In this document: positions 11,101 through 23,276 of the stretch, piece by piece
How positions within the stretch are numbered: position 1 is the first letter of the stretch
Layout of the letters: each line of letters starts with the position of its first letter
From: Nitzschia sp. DOCU1
Taxonomy: Eukaryota > Bacillariophyta > Bacillariophyceae > Bacillariales > Bacillariaceae
Reading direction: 5' to 3'
Length of the DNA: 64,000 bases
Assembly (NCBI GenBank): GCA_951394045.1
Contig: OX595997.1
Coordinates: forward strand, 372,001-436,000
Notes under the pieces: model-generated
Databases searched by the model: none
The model's input: the letters and a program-made list of their open reading frames with translations, nothing else
Told to the model about the DNA's origin: nothing
Position numbers and translations under genes: made by a program

Positions 11101-11185
11101 CGAGAGTTTGTCGTTCAGCACATGCGGCTTTCCACAGAGAAAAGAGCAACAACACCAATGTCAAAGGAGACGGCAGTCGTAACAT
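8123..11185 (-). CDS. Family C (GABA-B-like) GPCR with solute-binding ectodomain; contains a frameshift
   Basis: Four exons: 11185-10558, 10484-10129, 10060-9945 and 9850-8123. Introns of 73, 68 and 94 nt have GTACGG, GTACGT and GTAAGT donors. The ATG at 11185 opens a signal peptide (hydrophobic core LVLLLFSLW, then ACA). The Cys-rich extracellular part resembles bacterial glycine-betaine/OpuAC-type binding proteins (PEVWPGQEKTW, GKISWYIPAF, VMWWWTPDATVEEF). The last exon holds seven membrane spans of the 7tm_3 class (CATRVWLTALGYTLELVPL, VKVAAINRI), then a Ser/Glu-rich cytosolic tail. This fits a surface receptor signalling through G proteins. At 9788-9790 one G is missing from a G run: the frame before gives VEEFE and the frame after gives GTDFEF...LPEATAEC, matching the family in sequence. 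Restoring one base gives about 942 residues. It could be an assembly error or a real inactivating mutation. Confidence 0.8.
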
Positions 11186-12168
11186 AGTGAAAGAGGATAG
11201 ATAGATGTTGTTAGCCTGACCCAAGGAAAGATTCATTCGATAGATACCCATTACTCGTGAACGCAATCCCTCTGTTGCGCAAATGCGAGCACCTGGCAAG
11301 CATAACCTCTTGTACCGTAGATGTGAGCTGGAAATTCAGCGTTGATACGACTGAAGCAACAATGAGAGAGAAAGAGATCCGCCGGATTACTACTCCGAGA
11401 GCGGGGCGAAACAGAGCCAAAGGGACTATCCCGTCGACAGCGAACCTGTGCGAACAGATCCTTTCGCGTCATGTGACCTTAAAACTTCCCCGCCATCGCG
11501 TACTTAGATACAGGACAATTTGAACCTATTTGCACTTACTATTCTCCTCTCTCAAACAAAGGCATGCTGCTGAATGAGCTGTTGTTAATGTAGCCATATC
11601 ACAAATGCAACAACCGAATAGAGCCATCATAGCTTTTTTGTTGATGTTGCACAAATATCTCTTCGCGTTTTGCGTTTTAAAACACATAAAATCGCGAGTT
11701 TCTTTTTTGCTAAAAAAGAGGACACTTCGCAAGGTATCATAATATTAGAGGTACGGATGGTTGATATTATAGTAAATACGTTCTTTCACAAACGACTGGA
11801 GACCACGGGAGAAATGGTGGGTTCCTGATTCCATCCCGAACCAGAGAGGATTTGCGATGATAGAACGGGGACCTCTACTAGAGAACTGCTGGTGAAGAGT
11901 AGTGGTACAGTTTTGTTCCATGTGCCATTTGTGTTCTCATAACACTACTGCAGGCAATCTTGAATATGAAATTAGTTTTGGGATTTAAGAGGATGTGGCC
12001 TTTTGAAACTTGCTAGCTACATGCCCAAAGCGACGAGGAAGACTAAAAAGATCATATACTCGTAGATATCCCCATCCTTCTTCTTCGTGTGATTGCGAGG
12101 TGTAGATGAGGTGGAACATGTGGAATTGTGTGTATGGTCTGTAATCTTAGACAAGGCAGGGGCTGCAT
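11186..12168. other. Intergenic: GPCR promoter side and bestrophin 3' flank
   Basis: 983 bp with no supported gene. A 68-codon minus-strand frame at 11526-11732 has no recognisable feature. Confidence 0.4.
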
Positions 12169-13368
12169 CTAATGGGTGCTAGCTTCGGCCAGCTGCTTGA
12201 TTTGACGTCGGATTTCGGCGGCCAAAGAACAAACTGGAATACCAATATCATAGGGCAGGGTGACGCGGCCACGTCGAATCAAAGCCGAAGCCTCTCCATC
12301 CTCGTCCAGAGCACTATAGAGCTTTTCTTCACCGTCCAATGGATCACCCAAAAAGGGTTGCTCGATCAAATGTCCGATTTCTTCAATGCCGAGCATGCAG
12401 TACGAGGCGGCGGCAACAATGGCAACAACCAACCAGGGCTTCATGGTGCCAACCAAGGCGTAGGGCAAGGTTCCGAGCCAGAGGGTCAAGAAACGCGATG
12501 TGTGGCGCGAGTAGGTCCAGGGGACGGGTGTTCGCAGAATCTTCTCGCAGCCGGCCATTTTATCCATGAGATGGTCGACCATGTGCGAAGCCGAGTTCAA
12601 GTGAGCAGCTTCCACGAGATCCCACTTGGCAGTTCTGGATTCTGTCTTGCAATGGTGGAGCTCCTTTTGAAGTTCCGTAAGAATCAAAATGGCGGGCAGG
12701 TTGGGCTGTTCCATGTAGTCCTGGGAACGCTCTGGGAGGTACTTTTGAACGTAGTCCGGAAGCTTGGCAGCACCACCCAAACAGAGGAACATGAGTGCTC
12801 CAGGGTAGGCCGCCAAAAGCTTCAAAACACGTTCCGTGGACTTGGGGGATTGTGGGGCGATGTGGTGCCTCATCATCACTGCCAAATTACGGCATGTCGA
12901 CTTGGTGCTGGTCCAGCATCCACGGGCTTCCCAGAATCGACCGTAGGCAGAGTTCGTTCGGTAGGACAAGAGCAATCCAAGGGAGGATCCGAGAAGGTTG
13001 TGTCCTGTCATGGGAATTTGGATCTTATCGCCGTACTTGTCATGCAAATAAATGGCAAGACCGCAAACGGCAATGTTACTGAGCAAGTGGAATCGAATAC
13101 GACGGAGAATAAAAGACACTGGGGTCGTGATAAAGTTTGTGAGCCAGTCGTTACTGGAGTAGCGAATTCCGGCATCTGCCGATGGTCGCCTATATTGAAT
13201 GAGGTCCTTGCGGTTTTCTTTCTCGACCGCAGCCGAATCAGCCGGGCCGTCGGACTTTAATTCATACGAAGGACCCTTGACGGCAGTCTTGGGGCTAGCC
13301 TCAAAGGCCTTTGTGGCCGCATCGGCCGTCGATACCAAGAGCAGAAACAAAAGCAAAGGATTTCTCAT
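12169..13368 (-). CDS. Bestrophin-like (UPF0187) anion channel
   Basis: 399 residues from the ATG at 13368. I chose this start because it opens directly into a signal peptide (MRNPLLLFLLLVSTADA). An in-frame ATG at 13578 would add 70 residues without a leader. Bestrophin/RFP-TM family features follow: a membrane segment before the diagnostic RTNSAYGRFWEAR, then further hydrophobic spans (GTLPYALV..MKPWLVVAIVAAASYCMLG) followed by GIEEIGHLIEQPF, the acidic motif near the channel neck. Family members form pentameric chloride or bicarbonate channels; algal and plant homologues often sit in thylakoids. The leader fits entry to the secretory route or a plastid reached through the ER, but the residue after the predicted cleavage is Ala, not the Phe typical of diatom plastid proteins. 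Location is therefore open. Confidence 0.85.
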   Translation of the reverse strand: MRNPLLLFLLLVSTADAATKAFEASPKTAVKGPSYELKSDGPADSAAVEKENRKDLIQYRRPSADAGIRYSSNDWLTNFITTPVSFILRRIRFHLLSNIAVCGLAIYLHDKYGDKIQIPMTGHNLLGSSLGLLLSYRTNSAYGRFWEARGCWTSTKSTCRNLAVMMRHHIAPQSPKSTERVLKLLAAYPGALMFLCLGGAAKLPDYVQKYLPERSQDYMEQPNLPAILILTELQKELHHCKTESRTAKWDLVEAAHLNSASHMVDHLMDKMAGCEKILRTPVPWTYSRHTSRFLTLWLGTLPYALVGTMKPWLVVAIVAAASYCMLGIEEIGHLIEQPFLGDPLDGEEKLYSALDEDGEASALIRRGRVTLPYDIGIPVCSLAAEIRRQIKQLAEASTH

Positions 13369-14030
13369 GGTTGCTTTGCTTTGTCGGCTGCAAATTATGG
13401 TGCGTAACAGCAATTCGTCCGAACAGTGCCGACAATCTTTGCCGTCGCAAAACGAGAAAGGGATACGGAAATCTTTGCCTTCCCTTTCCTCTTTTGGGTT
13501 CTTTGTTCGAGAAAGAGACCAACGTGGACGGTAGAAGGAGCCAACGAAATCTCGCAGCGGTGTCTGATGTAACGTCATGATGTCGCCGACCTCATTTTTT
13601 TCAGTCGGTTACAATGCGGTTATGATACATCGCGTTGCCCCACGCATACGTCAGTGATTTTCTGATTCCATGTAGTCGTCAGATATTTCTTGGCGGTGCT
13701 TACCAGGTTTCATATGTATGTAATACTCATATACATATACCCGTCCACATGCCTTGCGCTCCAGCCGACGGGCTGATCTCTGCCGTCCACACGCCACAAC
13801 ATCTTCAGTTCGCTATTACTAGCTAGTAGATAGAACGATAGTATTCGAAGCAGGAGGGGCAAGCTAGTGGCTTTGGGGCATGCACGCATTAAAGTAGATA
13901 GTTTCACATTTGAAATTTGTTTACAATACAGACTATTATGAAAGACGCGTCGCCAATGACAGCGGGGCAGTCGTTGAAATATCGTCACGCTCCCCACGAG
14001 ATAGCAACTGAGTTGGATGTTAATACCAAC
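13369..14030. other. Intergenic: bestrophin promoter side and fasciclin gene 3' flank
   Basis: No gene supported in these 662 bp. A TACTAGCTAGTAG patch lies at about 13818-13831. Confidence 0.4.
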
Positions 14031-16858
14031 TTAAGTTGAGACTGGAGGAATCAACACGGTATCGATCACGTGTACAACACCGTTTGTCGTGATGATGTCT
14101 GTCACCTCGAACTTGGCGACCCCATTGAGCATCTTTCCATCTGGTCGAACAGTGATTTCGGCTCCGCTTTCTGAAAGCGTCTCGATAGAGCCACCGCCAA
14201 CAAGCTCTGCAGATCCCACGTACCCTGATGTTACATGATACAGAAGCACGTCCGTCAGAAGAGCTTTATCGCTCATGACAGCAGTGAGGGTTGCTTCGCC
14301 CAGCTTGTTGAAAGCTTCGTCTGTCGGGGCGAAGAGTGTAAATGGCCCATCTTCACTGAGCGTATCTATCAGCTCGGCAGCTTCAAGTGCTTTGATCAAG
14401 CTCGTAAATTTTCCATCCGCTTCCAAAGTGTCGACAATGTTTTGCGTGGGGGGAATCAGCACTATGAAGAGAGAGGGACGAGCAAGTGAGACAAATTTCT
14501 TTCAATGGCTGGAGTGACGATGCACAATCGAAACTTACCTTTGTCAATAATGTGAATAACTCCATTTGAAGCCACAAGATCCGCTGTCACGACGGTGGAG
14601 TCACTGTTCAATACAACGCGGCCGTCTTTCTTTGCTTCGATGTAAAGGCCATCACCATTCACGGCAATTTCAAAGCCACTCTCAATGTCCGAACTCATGA
14701 TCTCTTTTTGGATTGCATGGTATGCCAAAATAAAAGTTACTGCCTTATCGTCCAAGGCGTCGAGGTCGACTGTCTCGGCCAGAGTGGCGAACGCGGCGTT
14801 GGATGGCGCAAAGAGTGTGAGCGGTCCGTCTCCTGTTAAAAGTATGGTCGAAATTTGGTGAGAAAGATTGCAACATGAAAAGGCGGGCATCCAAGAACAA
14901 ACAAATGACTTACCCATGAGTGCAAAGAGGAGATCTGCATGCGCCGGCTTTGACAGAATTTCAACAAGTGTCGAGACTTCCTCTTGCTCCTCAAGAACCT
15001 GAACAATTGACTTTTCAGCCTCATCCGGAGCCCCCTCTTCCGGCTTCTCGACCATATCAGTGGGCTTATCAGTGGCTCCGTCCTCGGGGGCGGGGCTTGG
15101 AGTAGCTCCTGGCTCTGGCTCTGGCTCAGCGGGCTCCTCGGGTTCCTCGGGCTCAGCGGGTTCCTCGGGCTTGGCGGGGGCCTTAGTGGGGTAAGCCGGC
15201 TCCTCAGGCTGGGTTGGGGCCTTGGCGGGGGGAGGAACAGGCTCTGGTGCAGGCTCAGCCGGCTCCTCGGGTTTAGCGGGGGCCGGAGTGGTGTAGGCCG
15301 GCTCGTCAGGCGGGGTTGGGGCCTTGGTAGGAGCGGGATGCGGGGCAGGTTCAGATCCAGTGGGAGCGGGATGCGGGGCAGGTTCAGATCCAGTGGGAGC
15401 GGGATGCGGGGCAGGTTCAGATCCAGTGGGAGCGGGATGCGGGGCAGGTTCAGATCCAGTGGGAGCGGGATGTGGGGCAGGTTCAGAGCCAGTTGGAGCA
15501 GGTACTGGTTCCTCGCATTCAGATCCTCCCGCCTTGCTGCTCTTTGAGGTCTTGCTGCTCTTGGAGGAATAGCCTCCTGACACCTTGGTGTCATATTCGT
15601 AGTCGTAGGATCCGCTCTTGCTTCCAGAGCCAGAACCACCCTTCTTTCCGCCCTTAGAAGAGCCGCAGTCGGCACCTCCTTTCTTGCTTCCCTTTCCGGA
15701 ACCGGAGCCGCCCTTGCCAGAACCAGACCCGTAGCCTCCTGACACCTTGGTTTCGTAGCCGTCCGTCGAGTCATGTTCGTAGCCATCCATCGAGTCGGGG
15801 ATTTCGTCGTATTCGACATAACCAGACTTCTTGGGGCCCTTGCCAGATCCACTCTTGGAGGTCTTGGAACTCTTGGAGGCCTTGGAAGAACCAGAGCCGT
15901 ACCCTCCGGTCATCTTGGTGTCGTACTCATAGTCGCCGTCCTTATTGCTCCCTGCGCCAGTTCCAGAGCCGTACCCCCCGGTCATCTTGGTGTCGTACTC
16001 GAAGTCACCACCTTTCTTGCCACTTTTGGAGCTCTTGGAAGCCTTGGAGGTAGCGGAGTATCCGTCCTTCTTGGTTTCGTACCCATAGTCACCAGTGCCA
16101 GAGCCGTGGCCCCCGGTCATCTTGGTTTCATACTTGTGGTCGCCGCCACCCTTGCTGCCCTTGCCAGATCCACTCTTGGAGGCCTTGGAAGAACTGGGGC
16201 CGTACCCTCCAGTCATCTTGGTGTCGTACTCATAGTCGCCGCCGCCCTTGCTGCCCTTGCCAGATCCACTGTTGGAGGTCTTGGAGCTCTTGGAGGCCTT
16301 GGAAGAACCGGGGCCGTACCCTCCAGTCATCTTGGTGTCGTACTCATAGTCGCCGCTTCCTCCGGGCATCTTGGTTTCATACTCGTAGTCACCGCCTTTC
16401 TTGCCGCTCTTGGAGCTCTTGGAAGCCTTAGTGGAACTGGAGGGGCCGTACCCTCCGGTCATCTTGGTGTCGTACTCAATGTCGTCATAATGGACGTAGC
16501 CGCTCTTCTTGCCTCCCTTGCCAGAGCCGGAGCCTCCTGTGACCTTGGTTTCATACCCATAGTCACCTCCTCCCTTCTTTCCTCCTTTGCCCGACGACGA
16601 TTTGCTGGTTTTGCTGGTTTTGCTGCTGTATCCTCCGTCATGGGGACCATCCAACTTGGTACCCAGCTCTCGCCCGGAAAAAAGATCTGCAAAGGCTTCC
16701 GAAAGGAGAGATCGAATTTCCTTGTTGGAAGATGATAGCTCACCAAGTTGTTGTTCGTCTTCTTGAACGGCAACTTGTCGTCGAAGTTGAGCATTTGTGA
16801 AGCTCATGACCGACGCCACGGCCAGAGCTTTAAATAAAAGGGAGCTAGAAAGCTTCAT
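14031..16858 (-). CDS. Secreted silaffin/cingulin-like repeat protein with two fasciclin (FAS1) domains
   Basis: Three exons: 16858-14914, 14832-14539 and 14461-14031, giving 889 residues. Introns are 81 and 77 nt with GTAAGT donors. The ATG at 16858 starts a clear signal peptide (MKLSSSLLFKALAVASVMS, cleavage near NAQ). About 400 residues then alternate a Tyr/Gly module (DYEYDTKMTGGYG and variants, about eleven copies) with Lys/Ser clusters (SSKASKSSKTSKSGSGKG). KxxK-type lysine spacing next to Tyr-rich stretches is characteristic of silaffin and cingulin proteins that organise diatom silica. Next come five 11-residue Pro repeats (GSEPAPHPAPT), a longer Pro/Glu stretch, and two FAS1 domains. 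FAS1 domains show GPLTLFAPSNAAF and VIHIID, then GPFTLFAPTDEAF and VVHVIDTVLIP; these usually mediate matrix or cell adhesion. The role in frustule or adhesive matrix is inferred. Confidence 0.8.
15338..15500 (-). repeat. 33-bp coding tandem repeat, about five copies
   Basis: Unit encodes GSEPAPHPAPT. The copies are nearly identical at DNA level (CAGATCCAGTGGGAGCGGGA recurs), pointing to recent expansion or homogenisation. Confidence 0.8.
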
Positions 16859-17990
16859 GATGGCAATACCGCTAAGACTCCTGTCGTTCACCTGGTATCA
16901 AAAGAATGGAATTGGAGGGAGCAACTAGCAACGAAGAAACTTGTGACAAGATGACTGCTTCTTGGTTCCTTGCTTGGACCGATGAAAATGTGACTTAGAT
17001 GTTGGCGATCGGAGGGCTGTGATGTACTCGTGTAGAGAAATATGATCTTTTCGGAATACAACTTCGATACAAGACTGTTCAATTTCTTCGGGTGAGTTCA
17101 AAGTAGCTGACACTATGCCTGATTTCGCGATTTGCGATTCCTGTGAGGATCGCAAAAGGCGGGAGCTTGGTTTGAGGAAGCATGTTTGAAATTGTGGCCT
17201 GCCGAGAGTGTCGGCCGGCGACTCTTCAGCATATGCCTGCGACACTGTCCCATTAACAATTCCAACTACTTGGTCTCGTTTGAAATTTGATCGGTATGGC
17301 AAAGAAAGGGTTCTTGGGAAACTTCTCTATTGGCAAGAAAAGTGGCGGCAAGATTTGATGTTTCGGGCGCCAAACGAGATCGAATTCATGTCAAATTTTT
17401 CGCACGAGATCCTCAACAGAAAATCTTTCTAAATGGGCTACCGCGGATGGGCGTGCTCGGATCGGCATCAACTCGCCGGCGCGGATGGAGCGTCTCATTT
17501 CGGAATGATAGGCCGACGCTCGCGACGAAATAGCGCGCCAAATCTGAAGTTCAAAATCAAAGCCTTGCGGTCTCCTCCGAGAACTACGCACGGACAGACG
17601 CCGCGAGGCAGCTTAAAGCAAACAACGGACCCCGTGCATCATATCGTAGCTGTGACGCACGATGCTATTCTCCATAGGTTGTTTTCTCTCGTCGATGTAA
17701 TAGCCCCCCACTCTCTCTACTACTAGAGCTAAAGATATCGTACCTCTAGATGGATGCAGCTGCAAGTATCAATTTTAGAAAAGAGAGAGAGAGAGACATT
17801 ATCTGGTTTTTCTGCTAGTATTAGTAGCAGCAGCTAATGCCGAAAACTCTGATAGTAGTACTAGCTATGGCTGTAGAATAGAGTGCTTTCATATCTTTGC
17901 GAGTGTATGATGTATCTACTATTGATTCTACTTTGGAGAGACCAGCGTGGGCGCAAGACACTGACTGCCGCTCAATGGGGGGGACGCTTC
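16859..17990. other. Intergenic, 1.1 kb
   Basis: Holds the promoter side of the fasciclin gene and the 3' flank of the MORN-like gene. There is a short GA run near 17780 and TACTAG/CTAGTA patches near 17711-17730 and 17816-17870. Open frames here carry no recognisable domain. Confidence 0.4.
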
Positions 17991-20900
17991 CTATACTCCA
18001 TGTGGTGCGGTCATCGTACTGTCCTTGCCATGATGAGGCGCCACTTTCATCTTCTTTGCTGGTGGAGGCTGGAAATTTTCATCCGCGGTTGCGTTTGTAT
18101 CGTCATCTCCAAGATTCGCGGCGGATAAATCAGTAGCTGCCTCATTTCTCCCCAGTTGCAACAACTTGTGGCCCACCGGCCAACCATGAGGAATGCCGTC
18201 CTTCCAAGGACCTTGACGAATGGCGCCGTCTTGGAGAATGGCAATTCCCTCGTTGTCATGGCGTATTCCATTGCGGAAGCTACCAATGTAATCGAACAGC
18301 ATACCATTGAGCGGTGTCCATATCCTCTCTTCTTGGTGCCCTACCCAGAGCACACGACCCCGTCCATGAAGACTGCCGTGCGACCAATTTCCTACATGGA
18401 TCTGTCTGCCAGACTCCACCCCCTTCTTGTGAATATAGGCGATACCAAAGCCCATCTCCACTGCACGACCTCCTTTGTCCTTCCCCCATTCCCCAATATA
18501 CATATTCCCATTGCAGTACAACAAAACCGGTGTTGCGTTGTTCTCTGGGACCACGACGCATTCGTCATCCGGCCCTTTTTGAGTCCACCACTCCATGCCT
18601 TGGGCATGTTCCTTTGACTCTTCCAAAGAAATCAAGTGTCCTTTCTGTCCCAAGGAACCGCGTTCTACCTCCTTGGACTGCACATGTTCAGCCCACCAGT
18701 TCCCAGCGGGAACGCCATGTTCCCATGGCACCAACAACTCCGTGCCTTCTGGGAGGGTGACCCATGCATTCAGGTCGTCCTTGAGACCTTTCTCAAATAA
18801 GCCAAGATATTCATAAGCAACCGGAACTACTTTGAGACCCTTTCTCTCCTCAAGAGCTGACGAAATCACCTTGTCTACAGCGGACCAGAGCGATCGGCCG
18901 CGACCATGTGGTACTCCGTTCTCCCAGTCCCCGATATGGATTTGCAAGCCTTGATCGGGACCTTTTTGCATGTTGTAAAACGCAACGCCAAAACCAGATG
19001 CCCAACCTTGCCCCGTACCATTGTCGCTGTGCCACGAGCCAAGATACATATCGGCACTGTTGTTGTAGAGCCAAACGGGCGTTGGATCATCTGGAGTCGT
19101 GGCGGCTTGGCCGTCCAATTTGGTCAGCCACCACTCAATACCTCCGGCTAGAGCCTTTGATTCTTCTAAAGAAATATTTCGCGCTCCACCGAGGTGTTCA
19201 CGGCGCTTGTTCTCCACTGCTGCTATTGCGTCTTCCTTGGCAAATCTCTGCCTCTCCCACCAGTCTTCAATGGGTTTCCCATCTACGAAGACAGATTCGG
19301 AAGTGGAGGGTTTCTCTTCTTTGGCTTGTTTTTCCATTGCGAAATGACCGTCCTTTGTGAAATATCCGATGGAATCCATACATTTCAACTTGGGTTCGTC
19401 GGCCTCCTGGAAGTTTTCATCAGGCAAAGCTGCGACATGCCGAGCCCACCAATATCCATGTGGAAGATCGTTACGCCATGGTACCAACAGGTTGGTTCTA
19501 CCTTGCAAAGTAACCCGAGCACTTGAAGCATGTTTGCGACCATTCACAAAAAGACCCAGATATTCATATGGCACGCAGATCTTTTTGTTTGGGTTGCCGG
19601 ATTTCGTGTACCAAAGGGTAGAACTAGGGGGCTCGTCTTGCATGTCGACCCACAACGAGCGACCACGCCCATGTGGTACCCCGTTCTCCCAGTCCCCGAC
19701 ATGAATTTGCAAGCCTTGATCGGAACCCTGTTGCTTATTGTACAAACGAACACCAAAGCCAGACGGCCAACCCTGCCCCGTCATTTTGTCATAGTGCCAA
19801 GAACCAAGATACAAATCGCCGCCATTGAAGAGAAATACTGGTGTTGGGTCGTCTGCAGTCGTGGCGGCTTGGCCGTCCAATTTTGTCAGCCACCACTCAA
19901 TACCTCCAGCCAGAGCCTTGGATTCTTCCAAAGATATCTTTCGCGCTACGCCGAGGTGCTCGTCGTCTTTCATCGCTGGTCTTGCTTCAACCAGCATCGT
20001 TCTGACATGCCGAGCCCACCAACTTCCAGCTGGAGCACCGTAATTCCATGCTCCCAACAGCTTGGTTCCATCTTGCAATGTCACCTGAGCCCTATCATCG
20101 TGCTTGAGACCCTTCTTCGCAAAGAGCCCCAAATACTCGTAGGGAATGAAAGTTTTTTCTGGGCTGCTGTTTGATTTCTTGTAACACAGGGCCGAACGAG
20201 AGGGCTCGTCGTGCTGGTTTACCCACAACGATCGGCCGCGACCATGCGGATAGCCCTCTTCCCAGTTTCCGATGTAGATCTGCAGGCCTTGGTCTTTACC
20301 CCCGCGTAGGTTGCGATAGGCAATACCGAAGCCTGACTCCGACGAACGCCGCTTCTTTTTTCGTTCAAACCATGCCCCAAGATACATGTCTCCGTTATTG
20401 TACAGCCAAACAGGCCAATGATCATCGTCAGGGATCGTGACTGATTGGCCATCTATTTCCACCAACCACCATTCTCTTCCTTCCGCGATACATTTGGCTT
20501 CTTTTAAAGAGATTTTTCGGCCGGGTCGGCTTTCGTAGCCTCGCCATCCATGCTTCGGGCCGAAGTCTTTGTGTGCGGAGAGGGTGTGGTGGTGCCGGAA
20601 AAAGGGACCCAAAGTACTAGCAGAGTCATTCTTGTGACTCGTCGCCTGCTCCATCGGTCGTAGTTTCCCACTTTCCGACGAGGGTCTATCACAGTTGAAA
20701 ACCGCCTCGCACTTGATTCCATCTTGCAGAGTAATCACAGCCTGGTGATCCTGTTTGAGATCGTTCACAAACATTCCCACGTATTCAAAAGGCACAAGAG
20801 GAATTGTTTTGTTCCTACGAAGTCCCATAAAATTTTCGGCAACATTGTTATCCTTCTTGGCTTGCTGTTCCTGTAATAGATCCGTGGTCACATTCGGATG

Positions 20901-23276
20901 TAAAGGCCACGTGAAGCATCGTCCCTGTCCACTACGAAGTCCTCCCCTCCAAGGACCCGCATATACTTCAGCATTTGGCGCTGCTGCTATTAAAGCTTGC
21001 GCTGAATGTCGTGCTTGCGTTGGCCCCAAGAAACAAACTCCCAAGCCAGATTCCACCAACATCTCCTCGCCAGTACCTTCGTTGTTCAGCTTTCGCTCCT
21101 TCGTCTTGGTGACCATGACTTTTTCCCACGAGCCAAGATACATTTGCCCGTATTCATATCTCCAAATTGGTTTGTCGTTCTGCGGAAGGGAGACTACTTC
21201 TCCATTGGCACTTGCAAAAGTCCACCACTCGATTCCCCCCGCATAGATCCAAGCTTCGTTCAAGGTGATCCAGCTACCTGGCCGCGCGTTGCTGCCACGA
21301 GCCCCGAGCTGTGGCTTTCGGTTCGGCAAGGTTGCCACCACCGATGGCGGCGAAGATGGAGCACCTGAAGCTGCAACATTTTGCGGCACAAAACTCGTCT
21401 CGATGGGGAGGGATTCCAAAGCCTTTTGGAAATGGGATTGTCCGCTGGGATCACCCAGCCCCATGTTGGCATGTTGCGCCAGCCACCAATCAATACCTCT
21501 GGATGTAGCCTTGGATTCTTCCAAAGAAACCTTTCGCGCCACGCCGCAGTGCTCGTCGTCTTTCATTGCTGGCCTTGCTTCAACCTGCATCGTGTTGACA
21601 TGTTGTGCCCACCATTCTTTAGATGGAACATCATTCTTCCATTTCCCCAAGAGCTTGGTTCCATCCTGCAATGTCACAATAGCACTATCATCCTTCTTGC
21701 GACCCGTCACAAACAGACCCAGATACTCGTAGGGCACGAATGTCTTTTCTGGGCTGCTGTTTGGCTTCGTGTACCAAAGAGCCGAACAAGGGGGCTCGTT
21801 GTGCTGGTTTGCCCACAACGATCGGCCATGACCATGCGGCAAGCCCCCATCCCAGTTTCCAATGTAGATTTGGAGGCCTTGATCGAGTCCCGTACGGAGG
21901 TTGCGATATGCAATGCCAAAGCCCGACTCCCACGCCACACGCCTCTTGTCGCTCCGATCGGCCCATGCCCCTAGATACATGTCTCCGTCATTGTACAGCC
22001 AAACGGGCAACTTATCGTCATCAGGGATCGTGACTGATTGACCATCTAGTTCCGTCAACCACCATTCTTTGCCTTCCGCGATACCTTTGGCTTCTAGTAA
22101 AGATATTTTTCGGCCGGGTCGGCTTTGATAGCCTCGCCATGCATGCTTCGAGACCAGGCTTTTGCCTGTGGAGAGGACATGGTTGTGCCGGAAAAGGGGA
22201 CCCAAAGTACTAGCAGATTTGTTCTTGTCACCTATCGACAGCTCCGCCGGCTGCAGTTGCCCATTATCCCACGAGGGTTTATCATGGTTGAAAACGGCTT
22301 CGCGCTTGACTCCATCTTGCAGAGTAAACACACCCTGGCGATCCTGTTTGAGATCCCTCACAAACTCTCCCACGTATTCAAACGGCACGAGAGGAATCTT
22401 TTTCTTCCTTCGAATGCCCATAAAATTCTTGGCAACGTTGTAATCTTCCTTGGCTTGCTGCTCTTGAACTAGCATTTTCAATTCCTTGGGCAGGACAGGC
22501 CATGTGAAGCATCGTCCTTGTCCAGTACGAAGTCCTCCACTCCAGGGACCCGAATATAATTCTGCATTTCGGGCTGGTGTTGGTTCGATGAAGCAAACTC
22601 CCAAGCCTGATTCCACGAAAAGTTCCTGGCTAATAGTATCTTGGTTGTGCAGTTTTCGCTTCTTTGTAGTAGTGACAATAGCCTTTTCCCACGATCCCAG
22701 ATACATTTTGCTCCCTTGTTCATATCTCCAAATAGGCTTGCTTCTATTGTCATTTGGAAGGGGGACCACTTCTCCATTGGCGTTTGCAAATGTCCACCAC
22801 TCGAGACCCCCCGCATAGTTCCAAGCTTGGTTCAAAGTGATCCAGTAACCCCTCCGCGCGTTGCACCCACGAGACTCGTCGAGCTGTGGTGGTGGTTTCG
22901 GCAAGGATGCCACCGCCGCCGCCGACGACGACGGAGAAGCAGATGGATCACCTGGAGGAGGGGAATTTTTTGGAGACGAAGGCTGCGACGACGACGACGA
23001 CGAAGAGGGCAAACTCGTCTGGACGGCAGGGACAGAATCCAAATCCATTGGCACAGCAGCAGAAGAATCTTGAGCATCCGCGATGAGATTGTGCTCATTC
23101 AACGACGACAGAGGCGCCTACTAGTATGTGTGTACAACACAGTAGAATGGTTGTGAGACTCGTCATTCGTTCTCAAGGGCCTAGGAGAAACAAACCTGAC
23201 GTACCTCGTTCAAAGCCGCCAGTGCTCGTTGTTTGGCGGCTTTGGGCTTTCGAGCGGTCGCAGCACCTCGAGCCAT
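17991..23276 (-). CDS. Giant MORN-like repeat protein with eight WW-type modules
   Basis: Two exons: 23276-23205 (basic start MARGAATARKPKAAK) and 23117-17991, joined by an 87-nt intron (GTACGT donor, TAG acceptor), giving 1732 residues. A Ser/Pro-rich linker precedes eight modules of about 200 residues. Each has a lead of the type ISLEESKALAGGIEWW, a YLGSW segment, QIYIGNW..G.PHGRGRSLW (a MORN-like Y.G.W..G..HG.G pattern), YEYLGLF, and TLQDGTKLL..W. Modules 1-2 plus a truncated third match modules 4-5-6, so a block of about three units was duplicated. The C-terminus has a basic AKKMKV motif that could be a nuclear signal. MORN repeats commonly bind membranes or form protein scaffolds; the role here is unknown. 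Confidence 0.75.

Noticed and set aside
12172..13260. 362-codon plus-strand open frame opposite the bestrophin gene
   Set aside because: No domain; the minus strand carries clear bestrophin motifs.
15773..16735. 320-codon plus-strand open frame opposite the silaffin-like repeats
   Set aside because: Antisense to a gene with signal peptide, introns and FAS1 domains. Its content only reflects the repeat DNA.
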